Below, one piece after another: positions 41,997 to 50,474 of a stretch of 50,615 bases of DNA (the first letter of the stretch is position 1; each line of letters opens with the position of its first letter). Under the pieces are notes generated by a model, which saw nothing but the letters and a program-made list of their open reading frames with translations, had not been told where the DNA came from and searched no databases. Position numbers and translations under genes: made by a program. Origin of the DNA: Lachnospiraceae bacterium (GTDB taxonomy: Bacteria > Bacillota > Clostridia > Lachnospirales > Lachnospiraceae); the NCBI GenBank assembly GCA_017467805.1, contig JAFUKJ010000089.1:1-50615 (forward strand), written 5' to 3'.

Positions 41997-43532
41997 ATGG
42001 CGAAGGCAAGGGTGCTTTGCATAGAGATTGGTTATTTAACCACAAAGATTTGTGAGATTGATTATAAGATAAAGAATCCAAAGATTTATCAGTGTATAGA
42101 GATTGATACACCAGATGGTATTGTATCAGACGGTTATCTGATGAGGGACAGACTTGAGGACCTCAAGGAACAGATATTGGCTAAGCTGGCAGAGAAGGAG
42201 ATTAAGACCAAGAAGGTTATTTTCTCCATTTATTCCAGCAAGATTATTACAAGAGAAGTAACACTTCCAGCGGTAAAGCTTAAACAGGTAGCAAATGTAA
42301 TTGATGCGAATCTGTCGGAGTATTTTCCAATGGAATTAGAGGAGTATGTGGTAACACATACTATTTTGCATACCTATGACAAAGAGGACGAGAATGCAGG
42401 GCGACACAGAGCTTTGGTAGTGGCAGCAGAGAAGGATTTGCTTAGGAACTATGAAATACTTGCAGAGCTGTGTGGATGGACTCTTGAGAATATAGATTAT
42501 ATGGGCAATGCGATTCAGCAGGCGGTAAAGCCGATGGTGGGTAATGAAGCAGAGCTTTTTGTGAAGATTGAACCTGAGAATGCCATTGTAACGATTATGA
42601 AGGATGGTACGCTGGCATTACAGAGAAGCGTTCATTATGGTATCGGAAGACCGATTATGGGAAAAGAGGATCTTGCGGACGCGATGGAGCTTATCGTGGG
42701 TACGATGCTTCGTATTATTGATTTCTATGCGGCACAGGCAGAGGGAAACTATGTATCTGCGATTAATGTAATTGGTACATACTCGGAGTATGCAGAGGTA
42801 CTATCTACGATTCAGGAGAAGACGGGAATTCGGACACAGTATATTCCAAATGTACAGGGATTTGGACTTACACTAACAGTAACAGATGACGTATGGATAT
42901 CTGCTTATATTGGATGTATTGGTGCCAGCATCGCACCACTGGGTATGATGAATATTCAGCCTAAGGGTAAGATGGACGTAGATTACTTTACTTCAAGTAT
43001 ACTGATGATTGTACTGGTAATCGTGGCAAGCGTTGCGATAGTGGTAACATCCTTATTACCGTATCAGGCGCAGCTATTGGAGGAGGCTAAGCTAAAGCAG
43101 CAGGAGCAGATATATCTGGAGGCAAAGACCTTATATGAAGAATATGCGGCTGCATTGAAGTTATATGAGCATGTAGACTATGGAAAGAGGAGTACGGAGC
43201 ATGCCAATGATGCTTTACTGGTATTCTTAGCTGAGCTGGAAGAGAAGCTTCCGACAGAGGCAAGCCTTGAAAGCTTTTTGTCCGATGACCTGCAGTGTGT
43301 GATGAATGTGAGTGTAGCGGATAAGGAGACTGCAGCAGGTGTTATTAAGACCTTACGAGAGTTTGACAGTATTATGTCTGTATCGGTTAACTCCGTAGTA
43401 GAGGATGAGTCAGAGAGTGGTGCAAAGGTGGTAAACTTCACAGTTACCTGTCTTTACTATCCTGTTACATTGGAGGCACCTGTATCGGCAGATTTGATTA
43501 CAGATGATACCACAGCAGAGGTTACACAGTAG
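41997..43532 (+). CDS. pilM: PilM-PilN fusion protein
   Basis: ATG 41997 (MAKARVLCIEIGY) is chosen for its GAGAGGACGAGAG ribosome binding region. Residues 1-330 are the actin-like PilM fold (IEIGYLTTKICEID start, IFSIYSSKIITREV, the glycine-rich HYGIGRPIMGKED region). A single transmembrane helix follows (about 335-357), then a coiled coil and an extracellular ferredoxin-like domain (ECVMN..TCLYYPVTL region) of about 150 residues. In most systems PilM is cytoplasmic and about 350 residues, and PilN is a separate bitopic protein; here the two are joined in one 511-residue chain. PilO follows directly, as expected for the alignment subcomplex. Confidence 0.85.
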   Translation: MAKARVLCIEIGYLTTKICEIDYKIKNPKIYQCIEIDTPDGIVSDGYLMRDRLEDLKEQILAKLAEKEIKTKKVIFSIYSSKIITREVTLPAVKLKQVANVIDANLSEYFPMELEEYVVTHTILHTYDKEDENAGRHRALVVAAEKDLLRNYEILAELCGWTLENIDYMGNAIQQAVKPMVGNEAELFVKIEPENAIVTIMKDGTLALQRSVHYGIGRPIMGKEDLADAMELIVGTMLRIIDFYAAQAEGNYVSAINVIGTYSEYAEVLSTIQEKTGIRTQYIPNVQGFGLTLTVTDDVWISAYIGCIGASIAPLGMMNIQPKGKMDVDYFTSSILMIVLVIVASVAIVVTSLLPYQAQLLEEAKLKQQEQIYLEAKTLYEEYAAALKLYEHVDYGKRSTEHANDALLVFLAELEEKLPTEASLESFLSDDLQCVMNVSVADKETAAGVIKTLREFDSIMSVSVNSVVEDESESGAKVVNFTVTCLYYPVTLEAPVSADLITDDTTAEVTQ

Positions 43533-43545
43533 CGGAGGAAGTAAG

Positions 43546-44214
43546 ATGCAGAATTTTAAATCATATTTTACGAAAAAGGTTCTGACCGCAATTGTGGCAG
43601 TTGGGGCAGTTATTATATTATTATTATATGTATTTGTTTACATGGATTATTCTGAGAAGACATGGGAGCTTGAACGGTCGAACAGACAGCTTCGTAATTC
43701 GCTGAGTGATCTTAAGGTATATTATGACAATATGGATAAGTATCAGGAGGAGATGGACGCTGTAGTAGAAGAAGTTGATAAGATTCTGGTACAGTATCCA
43801 GCAGATACCAAGCCTGAGGATGTAATTATGCTGGCGGTGCAGCTCCAGGAGAATGCGGATATCAGTATTAGTGCAATTAATATGCAGGATAATGCCATGG
43901 TATATGCGGTTCCACAGCAGATTGTTGCAGGAGCAGGCATTGAAGGCTTGGAGCATGAGATTGATTTTATGCAGAAGAGTGCAACCTATGTGAATATAAC
44001 TGATTATGATAATCTTAAGGAGTGTGTTGAGCAGATTTATGCTTCTGATAACAGAATCGGAATCAGCAGTATTACATATATAAAGGGTGAAGAGGTCGGT
44101 ACGCTTGAGGGTTCGATTAATCTGAGATTCTACAATGCATCTGGCACAGGCAAGGAGTATGTATATCCTGATATTGATGAATATCTGAGTGGTACGGATG
44201 ATATCTTCTACTAG
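43546..44214 (+). CDS. pilO: PilO-like type IV pilus alignment protein
   Basis: ATG 43546 is preceded by GCGGAGGAAG; the frame extends upstream without support. The 222-residue protein has one N-terminal transmembrane helix (about 10-30), a coiled coil (about 35-75), and a ferredoxin-like domain ending SSITYIKGEEVGTLEGSINLRFYN. This is the PilO layout, and its place after PilM-PilN supports it. PilN and PilO heterodimerise across the membrane and link PilM to PilC. Confidence 0.82.
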   Translation: MQNFKSYFTKKVLTAIVAVGAVIILLLYVFVYMDYSEKTWELERSNRQLRNSLSDLKVYYDNMDKYQEEMDAVVEEVDKILVQYPADTKPEDVIMLAVQLQENADISISAINMQDNAMVYAVPQQIVAGAGIEGLEHEIDFMQKSATYVNITDYDNLKECVEQIYASDNRIGISSITYIKGEEVGTLEGSINLRFYNASGTGKEYVYPDIDEYLSGTDDIFY

Positions 44215-44227
44215 GGAGCCTGGATAA

Positions 44228-45529
44228 ATGAAGAGAGAACAAAGAGAGAGACGAGGAAAAGTAAATAACCTTGGATTGACATTGGTTGAGGTTATCATTG
44301 CTATGGCAATTCTTTCGATAGTCGTTGTTCCGCTGATGTCTATTATGGTAACGACTAGCAGATATAATGCGAAGGCGAGACTGCGTCAGGGTATGACACT
44401 TACAGCAGAGAGTCTGATGGAGACCTTTAAGGCGTATAGCCTTAATGAGCTTTTGACTCAGGCAAATGCCAGCGGCTTTAATGGCTTTGAGCAGGAGGGC
44501 GCAGGCGGAGAGGTTACATATAGTGGAACATATGATACCACTACGAAAAAGTATACCTTTGAGATTGAGAAGTTGAAGAATGAATCACAGCTATATGATG
44601 TGGAGATTACGGCGGTACCCTATGAGAGTACAACTTCTCTGCTGACTTTGGAGGATATGAATCCTTATACAGATGCGATGCTTCGTATGCAGGAGGTGTA
44701 TGATGCCTCTGCGGTTTCTTTAATACAGGCACATTTTCAGAGTAGTGTAGTAGGTCAGATTCAGACTTGGCTGAATAACCCTGACAATGATAAAGTGAAG
44801 AATGATTATGAGCTGACGGATATTTCACCGAATTACATAAAGTGTAAAAAGCGTGAGATTATTGTAAAGATAGAAAAGGGAGCCACGAATACCACCGTAA
44901 GCTATAGCATGAACTACTATTATATGGTAGAGGATTATCCATATTATGCAACGGCGGGCGCTGTAACACCTGATGGAACACATGACTTTATGGATGTGTC
45001 TGGTGGGACACCTGAATGGTTTAAGGTACAGGTTATTGTAGATATCCCTATGGGATATTACACTATGGTAGCGTATGATAATGCCAATGAAGCTAATTTG
45101 GAGAGAGTATTTCTCTACTATTATCCAGCATATGGTGGGCTTTATCTCAATGGCAGTGATATACAGGATGAGATTAGGATAGAGACTACGGGCTTTGGAG
45201 TAGACTCCTTAGAATGCTATCTGCTCAAGCAGATTAATACAAGATTTGATGAGACAACTATAAGACATAAAGAGAATAGCTATGGACCACAGATTGTAGT
45301 GGATAGTGGCGGAACGGATGTGGTGAATCTGCGTCATAACATTGAAGAGCATCTGTATGAGCATACAGCATTGACTTATACCAGCTACTCAGGAGATATT
45401 AATAGTAAAAGTTCGTATATGACAGATACGTCAGAGAGCTATCAATTGATGTACAAGGTACAGATAGATATGAAAGAGGCAGGTGAAAGCGAGGTAATTG
45501 CTTCCTTATCAGGAACGGTTAGTGATTAA
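44228..45529 (+). CDS. Large PilV-like minor prepilin
   Basis: The 433-residue protein has a 16-residue basic leader ending VNNLG and a prepilin helix LTLVEVIIAMAILSIVVVP with Glu at +5; the +1 residue is Leu rather than Phe. The head domain (about 40-430) is far longer than usual minor pilins and is rich in Thr, Tyr and Asp, with no recognised domain. GGGAG precedes the ATG. Downstream are three more prepilin-like genes with short gaps, so this begins a minor-pilin cassette. Confidence 0.82.
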   Translation: MKREQRERRGKVNNLGLTLVEVIIAMAILSIVVVPLMSIMVTTSRYNAKARLRQGMTLTAESLMETFKAYSLNELLTQANASGFNGFEQEGAGGEVTYSGTYDTTTKKYTFEIEKLKNESQLYDVEITAVPYESTTSLLTLEDMNPYTDAMLRMQEVYDASAVSLIQAHFQSSVVGQIQTWLNNPDNDKVKNDYELTDISPNYIKCKKREIIVKIEKGATNTTVSYSMNYYYMVEDYPYYATAGAVTPDGTHDFMDVSGGTPEWFKVQVIVDIPMGYYTMVAYDNANEANLERVFLYYYPAYGGLYLNGSDIQDEIRIETTGFGVDSLECYLLKQINTRFDETTIRHKENSYGPQIVVDSGGTDVVNLRHNIEEHLYEHTALTYTSYSGDINSKSSYMTDTSESYQLMYKVQIDMKEAGESEVIASLSGTVSD

Positions 45530-45540
45530 GCAGGTGCAGT

Positions 45541-46221
45541 ATGAGAGAGAGAATGAAGAAGGATAACCGAGGTTCAGCCATTGTTACAGTTATGGTTGTT
45601 GTGGCTTTTTTGTCAGTTCTGATTACAGTATTGCTCTATGTGTCTGCGATGAACTATAAGACAAAGCAGCTAGAGTATCAGAATGCGAAAAGCTTTTATA
45701 TAACAGAGACCGCATTAGAGGAAATCAAGAGTGTGCTGATGGTTGATGTGTCTAAGGCGTGTCAGACAGCATATGAGACGACTATTATACAATATGCAAA
45801 TCTGTCATTTGACCAGAGAATGCTGCTATATGAGCAGAAGTTTCTGAGTGAGATGGAAGCATTATGGAATGCAAAAATAGGTTTGGCTACTTCTGATTTA
45901 CAGGTTTTAAAAGAAAATTGCGGTCTTACTTCAGATAGCAGTGACTGTATTTATCAGGTGGCAGGCTGGTCGCGTAATATGATGGATGTAGATGGAGACG
46001 GAATTGATGATGCAGTTGTCGTATTAGAGGATGTTGTGGTAAGCTATACGACGAGTGATGGTTATAACACTATGATTCAGACGGATATCTATATTGAGGC
46101 TCCAGGATTCAACTGGAGTATTGATAGTTCTGGCAGTTGGACAACTGGCGCGGATAATGTACGAGACAATATTTTGATAGAAGATTATGTTGTATTTAAG
46201 AATTGGACGAAGTATAGTTAA
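45541..46221 (+). CDS. PilX/GspK-like minor prepilin lacking Glu5
   Basis: The 226-residue protein has leader MRERMKKDNRG and helix SAIVTVMVVVAFLSVLITVLL. Position +5 is Thr instead of Glu. In type II secretion, GspK, the capping tip pseudopilin, also lacks Glu5, and PilX-like minor pilins have this NRGSAI start. The head (40-226) contains a DVDGDGIDD acidic loop that may bind calcium. It may cap the tip complex together with the neighbouring large prepilins; this is inference. Confidence 0.78.
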   Translation: MRERMKKDNRGSAIVTVMVVVAFLSVLITVLLYVSAMNYKTKQLEYQNAKSFYITETALEEIKSVLMVDVSKACQTAYETTIIQYANLSFDQRMLLYEQKFLSEMEALWNAKIGLATSDLQVLKENCGLTSDSSDCIYQVAGWSRNMMDVDGDGIDDAVVVLEDVVVSYTTSDGYNTMIQTDIYIEAPGFNWSIDSSGSWTTGADNVRDNILIEDYVVFKNWTKYS

Positions 46222-46259
46222 TACAAGATGTTCAGGTTATGGAAGGGCATGGTAGCAGG

Positions 46260-46781
46260 ATGAAGCAGGATAATAGAGGAATATCCTTTGTTGAGTTGAT
46301 GATAGTGGTGGCAATTATGTCGATTATCATTGGCATAACAGGCTTTGGTATCAATATGATTAGCGGTAAGGCGGCAGATGAATGCGCGCAGAAGATTACT
46401 TATTCCATGCAGAACAGCCGCACAAAGGCGATGGGGAAGTTTTCGCTTGAATATATTCTTTATCGGGATAGTGATAATCTTATTAAGATAAAGGAGATTA
46501 TACAGAACGGTCCTACAGATACTGCTGTTGAGACAGTAGCTACAGTTGGGGATAAGGATGTAACGGTGGTTTATAAGCTGTCAGATGGTTCGGAATGGAC
46601 AATTAGTGGCAGTACAGTTCTTAGGATAGAATTTGACCGTTCGTCAGGCGGATTTGCCCCTGTATTGATAGACCCTGTTTCGGGCACTGCGAAGTATTGC
46701 GAAGAGATTAAGGTTTCAAAGGCGTCCACGGTTAGGACGATTACGTTGGTACCGCCTACAGGCAAGATAACTATGAATTGA
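46260..46781 (+). CDS. GspH/FimT-like minor prepilin
   Basis: I prefer ATG 46260 (MKQDNRGISFVELM), since GGAAGGG lies upstream and it gives a normal seven-residue leader; an ATG at 46239 is possible. The helix ISFVELMIVVAIMSIIIGITG has Glu at +5. The 173-residue product has a GspH-like head with a small beta domain (VVYKLSDGSEWTISGST). It is the smallest of the minor prepilins here and could be the primer of pilus assembly. Confidence 0.82.
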   Translation: MKQDNRGISFVELMIVVAIMSIIIGITGFGINMISGKAADECAQKITYSMQNSRTKAMGKFSLEYILYRDSDNLIKIKEIIQNGPTDTAVETVATVGDKDVTVVYKLSDGSEWTISGSTVLRIEFDRSSGGFAPVLIDPVSGTAKYCEEIKVSKASTVRTITLVPPTGKITMN

Positions 46782-46805
46782 GAGAGAGTATGAAGGGAAA
46801 GGATT

Positions 46806-49800
46806 ATGAGCAGGGAGACGCGGAGTATAAGGAAAAATAATCGTGGTTTTACAATTGTTGAGTTGTTGTGTGCGCTTGCTATTTTTAGCTGTATTATGGC
46901 TATTATAGGAGGCGTACTTGTGGTTACAGCCAGAACCTTCCGTAGTGGAACAGCAGAGACCTCCTTGCAGGAGGAAGCGCAGGTTACGATTAATGTCATT
47001 GAGAATCTGATTGTGGATGCTACAGAGTCAGTGAATTACTATTATGATAATGCAGGTACATGGGTACCAGTTAGCTCAGAGGCAGAGGCAATTACAGCAG
47101 GTGCAGCAGGTGTAGACAGACGTTTGCAGATTGTGAATGGACTGACAGAGAGCTATGACATTTATTACAGTGCGTCAGCGCATACCTTGAAGTATCAGAA
47201 GACAGAGGGGGCAGTGGTATCTGCACAGTATGATGTTGCGGGGAATGTGACTGACTTTGGAGTAGATATTTCTAACTTTGGTTCAACTCATAGTGTAATC
47301 TTAAGTCTTGGATTAGAGCAGGATGGCAGACAGTATTCTGCAACATATAATGTGACATCGAGAAATGATAATGTAACAGCGAATACATATACACCTTCGG
47401 ATTGGGCATCGATTACGCTGCCAGAGGGAACGATTATTGTTGAGGCAGGACAGTCTATACTAATTGATGTAACGGTAACGGGACATTATGCAGATGGAAG
47501 CAATATTACTTGCGTTTACTATTTGCAGGATTCTTCAGATACCACTTCAAGCGTAGGTCTTGAGCCTGGCAGCACCAGCACGTTGAGATTATCTGCTGGG
47601 GTGAATGAGCAGAAGGGTGAAGACGGTCAGCTGTTTCTGGTGGTTAAGACAGACAGGAATGCACCTAACGGCAATCCTATAGCCAGTGTTACGATACCTG
47701 TATTTGTAAGACGTATAGAGAGTATGACTATGCCATACTCATATAATCATGGATTGGATGAACATGCAGCTGGACAGAAATATACTCTGACATCTGGTTT
47801 ATCGGGTTTAAACCTGTCAAAATTATATAGTAACAAGTATGATGACCCTACCTTGGATCCTGCAATAGACCCTGCTTATGAGTATAAGAACCCATACAGG
47901 GTAGAGTGGACCTTTGAAGGAACAGATGCTTCGGGAAACGCGATAACCAATATAGATGATTACATTACAGTAAATGAAAAGGACGAGAATACAGATGTAA
48001 ATGCGTCGGCAAAGTGTGAATTTACATTAGATCAGGATTTGCCGAACGGATATAAGATTAAAGTGACCTGTAGAGCACTGCATCCAAGGGGAGAAGTATC
48101 AGGTACTAAGTATAATAAATCAGGTAATCCTTATGGTGATATTTACCAGAGTATGACGATTGTGAGTGATGGAGTGGCATATGACTGGGCAACGGTAAGT
48201 GTTCCAGATGTGATGGTAATTGAGCCAGAACAGAGTATCACGTTAAATAACGTAATCGATGGTGCTTATGCAGATGGAACATCGTTTACATGGGATTACA
48301 CGTTATCAGGAGCGGGTGACGATGACACGGGGGTAACACCTAATGTTGATGCCAAATCCTTGGTGATTAAGGCAGGTGCAGCGGAGCATGGTGATGCTGA
48401 CGGCAAGATGACGTTAACGGTATATGCAAATGATACACATGGTTCACTTCTGGCATCAGATGATATTACGATATATGTCAGACGTGTGGAGAGCATGACT
48501 CTTAACGGACATGATACAGATGATACTTTGGATGCCCATGCGGCGGGACAGATTTATAGTCTGGAAGCTTCGCTTGCAGGTATTCATCTGGCAAAGCTTG
48601 ACGGTAATCCTTATGATGAAGGTGCGTATGCGTATGTAGACCCATATTCAGTAGCGTGGGCATTTGAGGTAACGGATGCATCTGGTGCACCTGTTGTTTA
48701 TAGCGACTATATTACGGATATTACAGGAGATACTAACACAGGAGGAGCTACGGCTAACTGTCAGTTTAAGTTAAGTCAGGATTTACCTGTGGGATACACG
48801 ATTAAGGCAATTTGTACGGCTATGCATACTGCGGGAACTAACAAATCCCATGTAGCATACGATCCGATAGTAGATATGATTTATCCAATTACCAGTGATG
48901 GTGTACCTGTAGTGGTGCCAGAGGAGCCTGAGGTGCCGACGTATGATGTAGATGGTACTAGATTCCGAAGAGGTCAGCCATATTGGTTTGATGGAGAGGG
49001 AGAATACCTAACTGTAAATGTTGATTCGTCATATTATATCAATGATGGAATTGAAAAGCAGTTATATTATTACTGGAGATATCGAACAATTAATGCTGAT
49101 AACAGTTATGGTGAATGGTCAACATATCGTGAAACGATACAAGGCAATACGACACCTATGAAATTGGATAATTTTGAAACCCAGTCTTTAGACCCTGATA
49201 AAGCCTATGAGATAGAAATGATTGTTGTATTGTTGGCAAAGGATAGTAATAAGATATATTATCCAGCTGATAATGCAGTGGTTGCGGCTGGAACAGGATT
49301 TGAAGGATACGAAAAGAAATGGAATGAATCAGTGACCACTCCTGTAGCTGAATATGCAAAAAGATATAAAATCGGAGCATCTAAAATACGTATTACCGAA
49401 ACAGTCAATGCAGATGCAGGATTTGTTTATGGAATTGGAACAGAAAATAATCCGAAGTCAATGGTTGCTGGTCAAAGTTATACATATACTGTGAGCGGAG
49501 AATATATTAGCTTTGGTGATGTACAGGGAAATGTGAGCTACGTCATTGAGAAGAAGGATGAAGCTGGTAACTGGGTTGAATCAGCGGCACCGAGTAATGT
49601 TGGATTACAGTTCAATTCTACAGATTTAAAATTTGAGAATATCCAAAGTTCAGTATCTGGTGAATATCGATTTAGTATTTATATCGATGGTTGTAAGGTA
49701 AAACGTTTCAATAGTACAAAGATGCGAGATATTGAATCTTCTGATTATGCAGACCAAACGGGATTGAGGTATAATCTATATCACGAAGGAACCAATTCGG

Positions 49801-49841
49801 ATGAAGTAGAAATTGGAAGAATTTATGTGAAGTTCAATTAA
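46806..49841 (+). CDS. Giant prepilin with duplicated extracellular domains, probable tip adhesin
   Basis: The 1011-residue protein has leader MSRETRSIRKNNRG and a prepilin helix FTIVELLCALAIFSCIMAIIGG with Glu at +5, PilW-like. Residues to about 198 form the pilin-type head. Two homologous beta-rich repeats follow, about 199-459 and 460-701, each starting DWA, with GHYADGS/GAYADGT, a VRRIESMT/VRRVESMT motif, LDEHAAGQ/LDAHAAGQ, and a DLPNGYKIK/DLPVGYTIK strand. After a Pro/Glu linker (VVVPEEPEVP) comes a third region (about 715-1011) of different style, ending in a conserved-looking beta strand. The layout resembles a pilus-tip minor pilin carrying an adhesin. GGGAAAGG precedes the ATG. Binding target is unknown. 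Confidence 0.82.
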   Translation: MSRETRSIRKNNRGFTIVELLCALAIFSCIMAIIGGVLVVTARTFRSGTAETSLQEEAQVTINVIENLIVDATESVNYYYDNAGTWVPVSSEAEAITAGAAGVDRRLQIVNGLTESYDIYYSASAHTLKYQKTEGAVVSAQYDVAGNVTDFGVDISNFGSTHSVILSLGLEQDGRQYSATYNVTSRNDNVTANTYTPSDWASITLPEGTIIVEAGQSILIDVTVTGHYADGSNITCVYYLQDSSDTTSSVGLEPGSTSTLRLSAGVNEQKGEDGQLFLVVKTDRNAPNGNPIASVTIPVFVRRIESMTMPYSYNHGLDEHAAGQKYTLTSGLSGLNLSKLYSNKYDDPTLDPAIDPAYEYKNPYRVEWTFEGTDASGNAITNIDDYITVNEKDENTDVNASAKCEFTLDQDLPNGYKIKVTCRALHPRGEVSGTKYNKSGNPYGDIYQSMTIVSDGVAYDWATVSVPDVMVIEPEQSITLNNVIDGAYADGTSFTWDYTLSGAGDDDTGVTPNVDAKSLVIKAGAAEHGDADGKMTLTVYANDTHGSLLASDDITIYVRRVESMTLNGHDTDDTLDAHAAGQIYSLEASLAGIHLAKLDGNPYDEGAYAYVDPYSVAWAFEVTDASGAPVVYSDYITDITGDTNTGGATANCQFKLSQDLPVGYTIKAICTAMHTAGTNKSHVAYDPIVDMIYPITSDGVPVVVPEEPEVPTYDVDGTRFRRGQPYWFDGEGEYLTVNVDSSYYINDGIEKQLYYYWRYRTINADNSYGEWSTYRETIQGNTTPMKLDNFETQSLDPDKAYEIEMIVVLLAKDSNKIYYPADNAVVAAGTGFEGYEKKWNESVTTPVAEYAKRYKIGASKIRITETVNADAGFVYGIGTENNPKSMVAGQSYTYTVSGEYISFGDVQGNVSYVIEKKDEAGNWVESAAPSNVGLQFNSTDLKFENIQSSVSGEYRFSIYIDGCKVKRFNSTKMRDIESSDYADQTGLRYNLYHEGTNSDEVEIGRIYVKFN

Positions 49842-49868
49842 TGACTTCACTTCACTAAGAGGTACAAT

Positions 49869-50444
49869 GTGAAAAAAAGTATTAAATACATCTATGCGAT
49901 GATAGTTGTTATTGCAGCGTGCTTAATCTGCTCGAGCTTCTCCTTATTGGAGCTATCGAAGGAGGTTAAGCATTCCGATGCAATAGGCGTTGAATTGGAT
50001 TTTTGGAATTTGGAAAGCGGCTATGCAGTTAGGCAGCCATTTGTGCCTTCCTACAATAAGCTAAAGAAAGTAAATATTTATCTGGATAATACTTTTGTAA
50101 GCTCCAATATGGAGAATCTGGTAGTTGAAGTATTTGATTTGGAAGGGAACTGTGTCTATATGAAAAAGATTCCCCGACTTGCAATCATCAATTACAGATG
50201 GCAGGAGGTTATATCTGGGCTGGAGCTTGAAAGCGGCGAGGGGTATTATCTGAACCTTAGCATGGATACACAGACCGACACGGAAGCGGGAGTTATGAAA
50301 ATTGCTAAAAAAGAGTCAGGTAGATTATGTATGCAGATTACATATGAGAAGCCCCTTACACAGGATGAATATTTACCGTTCTATCTTTTGATTATATGTG
50401 TAGCTGTCATGATTGTAGTAGGTATCTTTAAAAAAATGGAATAA
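49869..50444 (+). CDS. Bitopic membrane protein of unknown function, last in pilus locus
   Basis: The GTG start follows AAGAGGT. The 191-residue protein has an N-terminal hydrophobic segment (5-28), an extracellular beta-rich domain of about 130 residues, and a C-terminal transmembrane helix (FYLLIICVAVMIVVGIF). No signal for prepilin peptidase is seen. It starts 27 bases after the giant prepilin and is likely cotranscribed. I do not recognise the family; it may help secretion or anchoring of the giant prepilin, or be unrelated. Confidence 0.65.
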   Translation: MKKSIKYIYAMIVVIAACLICSSFSLLELSKEVKHSDAIGVELDFWNLESGYAVRQPFVPSYNKLKKVNIYLDNTFVSSNMENLVVEVFDLEGNCVYMKKIPRLAIINYRWQEVISGLELESGEGYYLNLSMDTQTDTEAGVMKIAKKESGRLCMQITYEKPLTQDEYLPFYLLIICVAVMIVVGIFKKME

Positions 50445-50474
50445 AGTAGGTAAAATAACAGGCACGGAGTTTTC

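Noticed and set aside
43624-44298. Minus-strand open frame of 224 residues opposite the PilO gene
   Set aside because: The plus-strand frame has clear PilO architecture and a good ribosome binding site; the opposite frame is a codon-bias shadow.
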